A stretch of 64,000 bases of DNA from Pseudothauera rhizosphaerae (GTDB lineage: Bacteria; Pseudomonadota; Gammaproteobacteria; Burkholderiales; Rhodocyclaceae). The notes under the pieces are model-generated. The model was not told where the DNA came from and ran no database searches. It was given only the letters and a program-made list of their open reading frames with translations. Positions 1 to 7,858 of this stretch are shown here, one piece after another (position 1 is the stretch's first letter; each line of letters opens with the position of its first letter). The stretch lies in NCBI RefSeq assembly GCF_004801305.1, contig NZ_SSOD01000003.1:186001-250000 (forward strand), written 5' to 3'. The translations under genes and the position numbers were made by a program.

Positions 1-718
1 CCAGGCCGAGCTGGCCGAGCTGTTCGCCAACACCGTCTATGAGCAGCCCGACAGCCTGGCGCCCGCGGCCGAACTGCTGAAGCTCGAAATCCGCCACAGC
101 GACTGGATCCAGCGCGGCAGCGCCGCGGTGGGGCCGTATACCAGCGAGCGCCTGGTGGCGGCGCTGTTCTCGGACGACGGACTGGAGAAGCGGCGCAACA
201 CCGAAGCCATCGAAGTGGGCACCGGTACGCTGGTCGCGGCGCGCGTGGTCGAGCACGAGGCCGCGCAACGCCTGCCCTTCGACCAGGTCAAGGGCGAGAT
301 CGAGGACGCCCTGCGTGCCGAAGAGGCCGTGCGCCTGGCCACGGCCGCCGGCGAGGCGGCGCTGGCGGCGGCAGGCAAGGGCGAGGCGGTGGACGGCAAG
401 TGGAGCGAGACGCTGACTCTCCAGCGCGGCGCCACCGTGCTGTCGCCGGCCGCGACGCAGGCCGTGTTCGGCGCCGCCACGGCCAGCCTGCCGGCCTACG
501 TCGGCGTGGCGCAGGGCGCACAGGGCTACGCGGTGTATCGCATCGACGCGGTGAACCGGCCGCAACTCGCCGCCGACGATCCGCGTCTCGCCGGCATGAC
601 CCGCCAGTACGCGCAGCTCATGGCCGAGCGCGATTTCAGCGCCTATCTTGCCCTGCTGCGCGAACGCTATGGGGTCGAGATTCGCGCCGAGGCGGTCAAT
701 CCTCCCCGCCAGCAGTAG
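1..718 (+). CDS. ppiD: Peptidyl-prolyl cis-trans isomerase PpiD-like, C-terminal part (5' truncated by window)
   Basis: The reading frame is open from the first bases to the TAG at 716-718, so about 238 C-terminal residues are visible and the start lies outside. PpiD is an inner-membrane-anchored periplasmic chaperone of the SurA/parvulin group that helps newly exported proteins fold. The visible part matches the region after the parvulin domain: a segment like SDWIQRG, then TGTLVAARVVEHEAAQRLPF and an Ala/Glu-rich helical stretch with DQVKGEIEDALRAEEA, ending in a second compact domain (YAVYRIDAVNRP). The N-terminal membrane anchor and catalytic domain cannot be checked. In many betaproteobacteria ppiD lies close to fabI, which is also present here 12 kb away; the intervening genes may be a later insertion (inference). 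Confidence 0.75.
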   Translation, partial: QAELAELFANTVYEQPDSLAPAAELLKLEIRHSDWIQRGSAAVGPYTSERLVAALFSDDGLEKRRNTEAIEVGTGTLVAARVVEHEAAQRLPFDQVKGEIEDALRAEEAVRLATAAGEAALAAAGKGEAVDGKWSETLTLQRGATVLSPAATQAVFGAATASLPAYVGVAQGAQGYAVYRIDAVNRPQLAADDPRLAGMTRQYAQLMAERDFSAYLALLRERYGVEIRAEAVNPPRQQ

Positions 719-774
719 GCCGGACCGTTCGCCGGCCTTCGCCCAGCGCCGGAAATATGATCCGGGAACATACC

Positions 775-791
775 GGGAATACGGTATTCCC
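775..791. promoter_or_regulatory. Perfect 8-1-8 palindrome, possible operator
   Basis: GGGAATAC-G-GTATTCCC, just after ppiD and 95 bases before the next small gene. A partial copy of its left part (CCGGGAAC) sits about 12 bases upstream. It could be a transcription factor site; it has no U-run, so it is not an obvious terminator. Function unknown. Confidence 0.4.
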
Positions 792-885
792 CCCCGCCGG
801 CGAGCTTCCTAACATCTTCTCCTGAACGGCCCCCGCCGCATTCGCCTGCGGGGGCGCACGGAAGGGACGGCGCAAGGAGGCGACG

Positions 886-1179
886 GTGAGCGCAAGGTAC
901 GACGAGGTCGAACGCCTGCGGGCGGAGAACAGGGCCCTGCATGCCCGCATCGCCCGGCTAGAGGAGGCCCTGCAGCGCTCCGCCGAGGACATCGGGGTGC
1001 TGCGCGCCGGGCACCGCCTGCTGCAGCGGTCGATGGGCATCCTGCTGTCCGGGCCGGCGGCGCGCGCCGCCGCCCGCACCCCATCCCCCGCGTGGACGGA
1101 GATCAGCATGCCGGCCGCCGGCTATGCCGCGGGGGCCGCGGTGCGCGCGCATCGGGACCTCCGGTGCCAGGGCAACTGA
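886..1179 (+). CDS. Small coiled-coil hypothetical protein
   Basis: 97 residues starting at GTG 886, chosen because AAGGAGG at 874-880 is an ideal ribosome binding site five bases upstream. Residues about 5-50 (VERLRAENRALHARIARLEE and on) form a leucine-zipper-like coiled coil with Leu/Ile at heptad spacing. The C-terminal half is Ala/Pro-rich and probably disordered. No family is recognised. It precedes the response regulator gene in the same direction by about 100 bases and may be co-transcribed with it. The strong ribosome binding site supports translation, but the C-terminal half has low-complexity composition, so confidence is moderate. Confidence 0.5.
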   Translation: MSARYDEVERLRAENRALHARIARLEEALQRSAEDIGVLRAGHRLLQRSMGILLSGPAARAAARTPSPAWTEISMPAAGYAAGAAVRAHRDLRCQGN

Positions 1180-1249
1180 CCGCCGCGAGCGGGTTTGTAT
1201 CGCCGTGGATCGCGGCCATAATGATCTGACCGCCCGCACAGGTCGGGAA

Positions 1250-1268
1250 GAACTCCTGACAGGAGTTC
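1250..1268. promoter_or_regulatory. 8-3-8 perfect inverted repeat in response-regulator leader
   Basis: GAACTCCT-GAC-AGGAGTTC ends 17 bases before the ATG at 1286 and is followed by AAAAAGGGA. It contains an AGGAG and could be an operator or an mRNA hairpin affecting ribosome access. Function is inferred only from position. Confidence 0.4.
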
Positions 1269-1285
1269 AAAAAGGGACCGAGACG

Positions 1286-1927
1286 ATGCGCGTGGTGCTT
1301 GCCGACGATCACCAGATATTCCGCCATGCGCTCAGGGCCCTGCTCGAACGCGAGCCGGACCTCAAGGTCGTGGGCGAGGCACGCAACGGCGACGAACTGT
1401 TGACCGCCGTGGTGCGCGAGGCGGCCGAACTGGTGTGCATCGACGTGGCCATGCCCGGCATGAACGGCGTGGAGGCGACGCGGCGCCTGCTGATGCTCAA
1501 GCCGGACGTCAAGGTGATCGGCCTGTCGGCCTTTTCCGACCGCCAGGTGGTACTCGACATGCTCAACGTGGGCGCCAAGGCCTACGTCACCAAGACCGAG
1601 GCCGGCGACGAGCTGCTGCGCGCCATCCGCATGGTGGCCATGGGGCGCACCTATCTGTGCCCGGAGGTGGCCGCCACGGTCAAGGACGCCCTGTGCGACC
1701 AGACCCAGGCCGGCCCGCTGGGGCCGCGCATCACCGCCCGCGAACGGCAGATCCTGCAGCTCATCGCCGAGGGCCACACTTCCTGCAGCATCGCCGGGCG
1801 CCTGCACCTGGCGGTATCCACCGTCGAGGTGCACCGCCGCAACATCATGCGCAAGCTCGACCTGCACAGCGTGGCGGCGCTGACCAAGTTCGCCATCCGT
1901 ACCGGGCTCACGTCCGCCGCGCGCTGA
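1286..1927 (+). CDS. NarL/FixJ-family response regulator (REC + LuxR HTH)
   Basis: 213 residues from ATG 1286; longer upstream starts would run through the leader inverted repeat. Residues 1-120 form a receiver domain: acidic pair D7-D8, phosphoacceptor D53 (CIDVAMPG), and conserved Lys in YVTKTEAGDE. Residues about 145-210 form a LuxR/GerE helix-turn-helix (ITARERQILQLIAEGHTSCS, then STVEVHRRNIMRKLDLHS). Such proteins bind DNA when phosphorylated by a sensor kinase. The hybrid kinase begins about 105 bases downstream on the same strand and is the natural candidate partner. Target genes are unknown; the secreted amyloid-like locus right after the kinase is a possibility by position only. Confidence 0.9.
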   Translation: MRVVLADDHQIFRHALRALLEREPDLKVVGEARNGDELLTAVVREAAELVCIDVAMPGMNGVEATRRLLMLKPDVKVIGLSAFSDRQVVLDMLNVGAKAYVTKTEAGDELLRAIRMVAMGRTYLCPEVAATVKDALCDQTQAGPLGPRITARERQILQLIAEGHTSCSIAGRLHLAVSTVEVHRRNIMRKLDLHSVAALTKFAIRTGLTSAAR

Positions 1928-1989
1928 GCCCGTTGCCGCGCCGTTCCGCTGCATTACTGCCCGAACTGGGCATCTAAGGCCTTCCCGCT

Positions 1990-2019
1990 CTTGTTTGCCT
2001 GACAAAAAATGCAAACAAG
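1990..2019. promoter_or_regulatory. Inverted repeat (9-bp arms) between response regulator and hybrid kinase
   Basis: CTTGTTTGC and GCAAACAAG are perfectly complementary with a 12-base A-rich loop, 13 bases before the ATG at 2032. There is no T-run on the + strand, so it is a weak terminator at best; it could be an operator for the kinase gene. Confidence 0.35.
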
Positions 2020-2031
2020 CCCCGCTAGTCT

Positions 2032-4113
2032 ATGAAAGAAGTAGCGGGTGCACTTCACGGGAAGGCGGCGATGCACGGGAAACCCGATGAGGACCGGATG
2101 GACGCGCTGGAGGGGCGTCCCGACGGGGTGTACATCCCCGGCGGAGGCGTCCGCGTGGTCGGCGGCGTCTATACCGAAGGCCGTGCTCACCGCGTTCTTC
2201 CCGAGGCGGCGATCCACTACCTGCGCGATGGCCTGGACGAGGCCGCCGACCTGCGCCGCTTCTACCGCTATTCCAGCAGCCCCTGCCTGACGCTGACGCG
2301 CGAGGGCCACATCGCCCGCCTCAATCCGGCGGCCGCCCGCCTGCTCGGCGGCTCGCCCGCGGGCCTGCAGGGGCGGCGGTTCGCGGACTACGTGGCCGAG
2401 GCCCAGCGCACCGCCTTCGAATACTTCCTCGCCGCGGCCTTCGTCCGCGGCCGCGCCGGCGGCTGCGAACTGGGGCTGCGGCCGCACAAGCGGGGCCCCG
2501 AACCCACCGTGCTGGCCGAAGCCGCGGCCGACGCCATCGGGCAGCGCTGCCTGCTCATGCTCGTGGACCTCACCGAGCACCGCCACGCGGACGACGCGCT
2601 GCGCGAGGTCGAGGCCTTCGGCATCGGCGTGCTCAACGCGCTGCCCTCCCAGATCGCGGTGCTCGATCCGGACGGGGTGATCCGCGCGGTCAATACCGCG
2701 TGGCAGCGCTTCGCCATCGAGAACGGCGCCGAAGCGCTGGCGCTGCACCCGGTGGGGATGAGCTATCGCGACGCCTGCCTGCTGCCGCCGGAGGAGCCCG
2801 ATTCCGCGCAGGCGCGCGCCGCCTGGGAAGGCATCGAGCGCGTGATGCGCGGCGGCGTCGAGCGCTTCACCATGGAATACAGTTGCGATTCGCCCGGCGA
2901 GCAGCGCTGGTACCAGCTCACCGCCTACCCGCTGGTCGCCCCCCAGCGCGGCGTGGTGGTGGCGCACGAGGACATTTCCGCGCGCAAGCGGGCGGAGCAT
3001 TCGCTGCAGCAGGCGCGCCTGGAGGCCGAACGGGCCAACAACGCCAAGTCCCGCCTGCTCGCCGCGGTCAGCCACGACCTGCGCCAGCCGCTTTCCGCGC
3101 TCGGGCTGTACGTCGGCCTGCTCGACCGCCACCGCGACGAAAGCGAGGCGATGCTGATCCGCAGCATGAAGGATTGCGTGGCGAGTCTCTCCGCGCTGCT
3201 CACCGACGTGCTCAACCTGAGCCGGCTGGAGGCCGGCGCGCTGCAGCCGCAGATGACCGATTTCCCCATCGACGAGTTGCTCGACCGCATCGTCTCGGTC
3301 AACACGCCGGAGGCCATGCTCAAGCACCTGTCGCTGCGCCGGGCGCGCTGCGCGCCGGGGCTGTGCGCGCGCACGGACCCGGTCCTGTTCGGCCGCATCC
3401 TGGACAACCTGGTGTCCAACGCGGTGCGCTACACCAACGGCGGCGGCGTGCTGGTCGGCTGCCGGCGCTCCGGCGGCAGGCGCTGGATCGAGGTGTGGGA
3501 CACCGGCGTCGGCATCCCGGAGGCGTCCATTGCGGAAATCTTCGACGAGTACCGCCAGCTCGACAACGCCGACCGCACGCGCGGCAGCGGGCTCGGCCTG
3601 GCCATCGTGGAAAAGCTCGCGCGCCTGCTGGGGCTGCGCATCCGTGTCGCGTCGCGTCCCGGCAGGGGGTCCATGTTCGCGGTGGAAATGCCGCCGGGCC
3701 GGGCACTGCACCACGGCGACACGGCGGTGCCGCCGCTGCGCAAGGTGCGCATCGGGCTGGTGGAGGACGACCCCCGCGCGGCCCGCCGCATCGGCCGGGC
3801 GCTGACCCGGCTGGGGCATCAGGTCATCGTCGCCCCGAACGGTGCCGGTCTGCTCCTCATGCTCGACGGGCGGCCGCCGGACGTGGTCGTGGCCGACTAC
3901 CGGCTGCGGGAGGGCGAGAACGGCCTGGACGCCATCGAACTGGTGCGCCGCCACCATGGCGAACACCTGCCCGCGGTGATGCTCGCCGGCGAGCACGACC
4001 CCGACATCATGCGCAGCATGGCCGACCGCGGCATCGTCGTGCAGCACAAGCCGGTGGCGTCCGAGCGTCTCGCCCCGTGCATCGCGGGGCTCACGGAGCG
4101 CCGCGCCGGCTGA
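2032..4113 (+). CDS. Hybrid sensor histidine kinase (PAS-PAS-HisKA-HATPase-REC)
   Basis: 693 residues; an alternative start at ATG 2071 would shorten it by 13. There is no membrane segment, so it should be cytoplasmic. In order: PAS-like region about 80-180 (YSSSPCLTLTREGHIARLNP), second PAS/PAC about 200-325 (LPSQIAVLDPDGVIRAVNTA), HisKA with phosphoacceptor H348 in SHDLRQPLSALGLYVGLLD, HATPase with N box LDNLVSNAVRY, DTGVGIP and GSGLGLAIV, and a C-terminal receiver about 570-690 with predicted phosphoacceptor D622 (VVVADYRL) and Lys in QHKPV. The HDLRQPL/LYVGLL signature is typical of NahK/ErcS-type hybrid kinases. It lacks an HPt domain, so phosphotransfer to the upstream NarL-type regulator may be direct (inference). 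Confidence 0.9.
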   Translation: MKEVAGALHGKAAMHGKPDEDRMDALEGRPDGVYIPGGGVRVVGGVYTEGRAHRVLPEAAIHYLRDGLDEAADLRRFYRYSSSPCLTLTREGHIARLNPAAARLLGGSPAGLQGRRFADYVAEAQRTAFEYFLAAAFVRGRAGGCELGLRPHKRGPEPTVLAEAAADAIGQRCLLMLVDLTEHRHADDALREVEAFGIGVLNALPSQIAVLDPDGVIRAVNTAWQRFAIENGAEALALHPVGMSYRDACLLPPEEPDSAQARAAWEGIERVMRGGVERFTMEYSCDSPGEQRWYQLTAYPLVAPQRGVVVAHEDISARKRAEHSLQQARLEAERANNAKSRLLAAVSHDLRQPLSALGLYVGLLDRHRDESEAMLIRSMKDCVASLSALLTDVLNLSRLEAGALQPQMTDFPIDELLDRIVSVNTPEAMLKHLSLRRARCAPGLCARTDPVLFGRILDNLVSNAVRYTNGGGVLVGCRRSGGRRWIEVWDTGVGIPEASIAEIFDEYRQLDNADRTRGSGLGLAIVEKLARLLGLRIRVASRPGRGSMFAVEMPPGRALHHGDTAVPPLRKVRIGLVEDDPRAARRIGRALTRLGHQVIVAPNGAGLLLMLDGRPPDVVVADYRLREGENGLDAIELVRRHHGEHLPAVMLAGEHDPDIMRSMADRGIVVQHKPVASERLAPCIAGLTERRAG

Positions 4114-4300
4114 CCTCCGCCAGGGCGTACAGAGGGCGCGGCACGCCCTTCTGTTTCATCGAAGAGGCACCGGCGCGAAGCCTGTAAACTCAATCAAGTG
4201 CATGATTATTCGTCATTTTCCGCCAAATGGCGCCGGATTCCGGGTGCGGGCGGGCGGACCGGTTGTATCGAAACTGAACAGAGCCGCGCCGAAAGTCCAT

Positions 4301-4331
4301 TGCATATTCATTGCAGAGTATGTGAATAGCA
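4301..4331. promoter_or_regulatory. Imperfect inverted repeat, candidate activator (UAS) site
   Basis: TGCATATTCA (4301-4310) and TGAATAGCA (4323-4331) are inverted copies except for one extra base, centred about 55 bases upstream of the -24 element. The position suits a bacterial enhancer-binding protein site, although such sites are often farther upstream. Which protein binds is unknown. Confidence 0.35.
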
Positions 4332-4366
4332 AGTAATTTCAATCAGTTAAATGCGTTTTCCCGGCC

Positions 4367-4382
4367 TTGGCACAAGGCTTGC
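4367..4382 (+). promoter_or_regulatory. Sigma-54 (-24/-12) promoter of the amyloid-like operon
   Basis: TTGGCAC, five bases, TTGC. The invariant GG (4369-4370) and GC (4381-4382) are separated by exactly 10 bases, matching the consensus TGGCAC-N5-TTGC. Transcription would start near 4394, about 50 bases before the ATG at 4444. A sigma-54 activator gene lies in the same locus (11289-12620). Confidence 0.85.
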
Positions 4383-4443
4383 GCAAGGGTCGCACCGGGC
4401 CGGACACGGCGTCCGGTTCCGTCATCGTGAAGGGGAAAACGCT

Positions 4444-6138
4444 ATGAAACGAACCTTACTTTCAAGCGCGCTCGCGCTGGCTTTCGGCTTGGCCGGCAGT
4501 CAGGCGTGGGCGAATCCGATCAATGGGGCAGTCGTCGTATTCGGCAACAACACGCAGGAAGCGTCGGCCGAGTCCCAGCAAAGCGGCGCCAACAGCCCGC
4601 AGGCCAACGAGTTCTCGCACGTCACCGTCCAGAACAACTCCGACCGGGATAACGACGCCAGCGCCGGCAGCAACCGCAACAACCGCGGCGAGGCGCTGGC
4701 GACCGGGCAGGGAGCGGCCGCGGCGAACAACGGCGGCAGCGCGATCGCCACGTTCGGCGACGCCTTCAACAGCTCCAAGCTGGTCGCCCTGTCCAAGCTG
4801 GGCGGGCTGGTCACCAAGATCCAGACCTTCGGCCTGGGCAACGGGGCATCCAACTTCGGCAATGCCGCCGGCGGCAGCGGCGGCGCGGCGACCGGCGGTG
4901 ACGGCGGCAAGGCGGTCGGCGGCGATGCCAGCGGCCGCGGCGACGACGACGGCAACGCCTATGGCGGCGACGGCGCCAAGGGCGGTGCCGGCGGCAGCGC
5001 GAAGGTCGGCGACGCCGAGACCGGCTTCACCAAGGGTGCCAACGGCGGCGACGGCGGCAGTGCCTACAAGGCCAGCGCCGGCGACGGCGGCCATGCCGGG
5101 TCGGTCAGCGGCGGTGCCACGGCCGGCAATGCGGCCGGCGGCGGCAGTGCCGTGGGTGTCGGCGGCGGCGGAGTCGGTGCCGGCGGCCATGCGGCGGCCA
5201 AGGATGCGGCCACGGGCGGCGGCGCCGTTGGCGGCGGCGGTGCAGGGGCGGCTGGGAACGCAGGCTTCACCGGCGCGGCCGGTGCCTCGTCGCTTGCCGG
5301 CGGGGCTCTGAGCAACGGTAGCGGCGGCTCCGGCGGCGGTGCCGCGGCCGGGGCGGGCGGGGCCAATGCGTTCGCCATCGCGCCCCCGGCGGAACCGTCC
5401 GAAGAGCCGACCACGCTGCAAGCCAACGGCAGCGTGACCGCCCAAGGCGGCGACAACAGTGCCGAGGCGACCGGCGGCGATGGCGGTGCCGGCAATGGAG
5501 GCACCGTGGCAGGCGGCACCTCCGGCGACACGAACGCCACCAGCGGCAACAACACGCAGACCGCCGATGCGGCCGGCGGTGCGGCCGAGGCGAACGGGGG
5601 TGCGGCATCGACCACCGGCGCGACCGCGAATGCCGGCGACGGCACTGGAACGGGCGGCGACGGCAGCGCGACCGGTGGCGCGGGCAGCACGGGCAACGCC
5701 ACGGCCAGCGCGGGGAATGCCGAATCCACCGCGGCCGCGGGCGGCGACGCCACCAACAACGCCGGCAACGGCGGCGCGGGCGGCACGGCCACCTCGGGCG
5801 ATGCCAGCAACGGCGACGCGCTCGCCGGCAGCGGCGGCAACGGCGGCAATGGCGGCGGCAGCAACACTGGCGGTGCCGGCGGCAGCGGCGGCACGAACCT
5901 CGCCGGTGCGGCCAACGGCGGCAGCGGGCAGGGCGGCACGGGTGGCAATGGCGGCAACGGCGGCAGCCTGAGCGTCAATGCCGGCCACTTCAACCTGTCC
6001 AACAGCTCGAGTGCCAGCTTCACCAACGGCGCCGGGATCCTGGTCAACGCGCAGAGCACCGCCCTGGGCGCACTGGTGCAGCAGAGCGCGAACGTGCAGG
6101 CCAACCTCGCGGTGCGCAGCACCGGGGTTACCCAGTAA
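4444..6138 (+). CDS. Secreted Gly/Ala-rich low-complexity protein 1 (putative amyloid/fibre subunit)
   Basis: 564 residues from ATG 4444; this start gives a clean Sec signal peptide (MKRTLLSSALALAFGLAG, cleavage after AWA near residue 23). A conserved N-terminal region of about 130 residues follows, rich in Asn/Gln/Ser (SPQANEF; DAFNSSKLVALSKLGGLVTK). The centre, about 140-510, is dominated by GG-containing short repeats with Ala, Ser, Thr, Asn and Asp. The last ~50 residues are again specific: HFNLSNSSSASFTNGAGI, then VQQSANVQANL. The composition superficially resembles mycobacterial PGRS and silk proteins, but the ends are of another family. It shares both ends with the next gene. Together with the C39 peptidase and FapF-like pore it is inferred to be a major extracellular fibre subunit, in the role of FapB/FapC. 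Confidence 0.75.
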   Translation: MKRTLLSSALALAFGLAGSQAWANPINGAVVVFGNNTQEASAESQQSGANSPQANEFSHVTVQNNSDRDNDASAGSNRNNRGEALATGQGAAAANNGGSAIATFGDAFNSSKLVALSKLGGLVTKIQTFGLGNGASNFGNAAGGSGGAATGGDGGKAVGGDASGRGDDDGNAYGGDGAKGGAGGSAKVGDAETGFTKGANGGDGGSAYKASAGDGGHAGSVSGGATAGNAAGGGSAVGVGGGGVGAGGHAAAKDAATGGGAVGGGGAGAAGNAGFTGAAGASSLAGGALSNGSGGSGGGAAAGAGGANAFAIAPPAEPSEEPTTLQANGSVTAQGGDNSAEATGGDGGAGNGGTVAGGTSGDTNATSGNNTQTADAAGGAAEANGGAASTTGATANAGDGTGTGGDGSATGGAGSTGNATASAGNAESTAAAGGDATNNAGNGGAGGTATSGDASNGDALAGSGGNGGNGGGSNTGGAGGSGGTNLAGAANGGSGQGGTGGNGGNGGSLSVNAGHFNLSNSSSASFTNGAGILVNAQSTALGALVQQSANVQANLAVRSTGVTQ

Positions 6139-6165
6139 TCCGACCCATACGAAGGGGATAGAGAG

Positions 6166-7788
6166 ATGAAACAGACTTTGATTTCTGCTGCGATCGCGCT
6201 TGCGTTCGGCGTTTCCGGCCAGGCGTTCGCGAATCCGGTGAACGGCGTGTTCGGGGTCGCCGGCGACAACAACCAGACCGCGACCGCGACGAACACCCAG
6301 GGCGGCGACAACAGTCCGCAGGCCAACGAGTTCTCCTCGGTCAGCCAGAGCGACAACTCCAACCAGAACAACGACAGCAGTTCCGGCGACAACCGCAAGA
6401 ACAGCGGTGTGGCGGCCGCGCTGGGCCTGGGCGCCGTGGCGGCCAACAACGGCGCCACCGCGTCGGCGGCCGTGACCGATGCGTTCAACAAGACCTCGGT
6501 CGTGGCCTTGTCCAAGCTCAGCGGCGTGGTCACCAAGATCTACGTGCATGGGCTGGGCAATACCGCGATCAACGCGGGTAGCGCCAACGGCGGCGATGGC
6601 GGCAAGGCCTACGGCGGCAATGGCGGCAACGCCTACGGCGGCAGCGCCAAGGGCTCCGGCGGCGACGGCGGCAATGCCAAGGGCGGCGACGGTGCCAAGG
6701 GTGCCGACGGCGGCTGGGCCAAGGTCGGCGACGCCGAGAGCGGCAGTGCCTGGGGTGCCAGCGGCGGCGACGGCGGCAACGCCAGCAAGGCGAAGGCCGG
6801 CGATGGCGGCAGCGCGGCGTCCTTCGCGGGCAGTGCCGGCGCGGGCAACGTGGCGGCGGGAGGCCATGCCGGTGCCGGCGGCGGCAGCGCCGGCGGCGTG
6901 GGTGGCAGCGCCATTTCGGCCGACTATGCCGGCGGCGGCAACGCTGGAGCGATCGGCGGCGGTGCCGGGTCCGGCAACGGCGCGGGCACCGGCCCGGCGG
7001 GCGCGGGCAGCGCTGCCGGCGGTGCGGCGAGCGATGGCGGCGGCGGTGCCGGCGGCCCCGCGATCGGCGGGGCCTTCGGGGCGAACGCTGCGGCCGGCGG
7101 CGGCGATGCGACCGGCGGCACGAATACGGCGACCGGAACTGGTGGCGCCGGCGGCAGCGGCGATGGCGGCACGGTGACCGGCGGGACCTCCGGTGCGGGC
7201 ACGGCCACCAGCGGCAGCAACGACCAGGCCGCCACGGCGACCGGTGGTGCGGGCACGGCCACCGGCGGTGCGGGCTCCTCCGGCGGAGCGACCTCCACCG
7301 CGGGCGCCGGCAGCGGTATCGGCGGCGCCGGTACGGCGAACGGCGGCGCGGGGTCGACGGGTGACGCCACCGCCAACGGCGGCGCGGCCACGGCCAGTGC
7401 CGGCGCGGGCGGTGCCGCGACCAACAACGCCGGTGACGGCGGTGACGGCGGAACCGCGACCAGCGGCAACGCGACCAACGGCAGCGCCACCGCCGGCAAC
7501 GGCGGCGCAGGCGGCGCGGGCGGTGGCGGCAACACCGCCGGCAACGGCGGTGACGGCGGCACCAATACCGCGGGCGATGCCACGGGCGGAGCCGGCCAGG
7601 GCGGCTCCGGCGGCTCCGGCGGCGCCGGAGGCACCATCACGGTGGATGCGGGACACTTCAACCTGTCCAACACCATCAGCGGCAGCTTCACCAATGGTGC
7701 GGGCATCATCATCAATGCCCAGAACACCGGCATCGGCTCGCTGATTCAGCAGAGCGCCAACGTGCAGGCCAACCTGAGCGTCAGGTAA
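6166..7788 (+). CDS. Secreted Gly/Ala-rich low-complexity protein 2 (paralogue)
   Basis: 540 residues, 27 bases after its paralogue, so same operon. Signal peptide MKQTLISAAIALAFGVSG with cleavage after AFA near residue 22. The N-terminal region matches the first protein motif by motif (NPVNGVFGVAGDNNQ; SPQANEFSSVSQSDNS; VALSKLSGVVTKIYVHGLGN). The core of about 370 residues is GG-rich with NGGDGG, AGGAG and TATSG units. The C-terminus (HFNLSNTISGSFTNGAGIII, then IQQSANVQANLSVR) is almost the same as in the paralogue and has the Asn/Gln spacing seen in amyloid repeats. Tandem paralogues with conserved ends and a variable core suggest one nucleator/minor and one major subunit, as FapB and FapC; which is which cannot be told from sequence. 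Confidence 0.75.
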   Translation: MKQTLISAAIALAFGVSGQAFANPVNGVFGVAGDNNQTATATNTQGGDNSPQANEFSSVSQSDNSNQNNDSSSGDNRKNSGVAAALGLGAVAANNGATASAAVTDAFNKTSVVALSKLSGVVTKIYVHGLGNTAINAGSANGGDGGKAYGGNGGNAYGGSAKGSGGDGGNAKGGDGAKGADGGWAKVGDAESGSAWGASGGDGGNASKAKAGDGGSAASFAGSAGAGNVAAGGHAGAGGGSAGGVGGSAISADYAGGGNAGAIGGGAGSGNGAGTGPAGAGSAAGGAASDGGGGAGGPAIGGAFGANAAAGGGDATGGTNTATGTGGAGGSGDGGTVTGGTSGAGTATSGSNDQAATATGGAGTATGGAGSSGGATSTAGAGSGIGGAGTANGGAGSTGDATANGGAATASAGAGGAATNNAGDGGDGGTATSGNATNGSATAGNGGAGGAGGGGNTAGNGGDGGTNTAGDATGGAGQGGSGGSGGAGGTITVDAGHFNLSNTISGSFTNGAGIIINAQNTGIGSLIQQSANVQANLSVR

Positions 7789-7803
7789 GGAGCCCCAGGT
7801 TGG

Positions 7804-7829
7804 GCCGGGGGGCCGCGAGGTCCCCCGGC
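7804..7829 (+). terminator. GC-rich hairpin between fibre genes and accessory genes
   Basis: GCCGGGGG (7804-7811) and CCCCCGGC (7822-7829) are perfect inverted copies with a 10-base loop. There is no T-run, so it is more likely an mRNA stabiliser or partial attenuator lowering expression of the downstream accessory genes than a full terminator. Confidence 0.4.
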
Positions 7830-7858
7830 ATGCGATGCACCCAAGCGGGAGTTGCGCG

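Larger units (their letters stand above)
4114..4443. other. 330-base regulatory gap before the Gly/Ala-rich operon
   Basis: No gene is supported here. The stretch is AT-richer than its surroundings from about 4190 to 4350 and holds an imperfect inverted repeat (4301-4331) and a sigma-54 promoter (4367-4382), as expected for an enhancer-dependent promoter region with upstream activator sites. Confidence 0.6.

Noticed and set aside
4900-7650. Mycobacterial PE_PGRS genes
   Set aside because: There is no PE or PPE domain, the proteins have Sec signal peptides and specific Asn/Gln-rich ends, and all neighbours are proteobacterial.
4900-7650. CRISPR or DNA tandem-repeat array
   Set aside because: The repetition comes from Gly/Ala codons in an open reading frame; there are no equal-length repeats with unique spacers.
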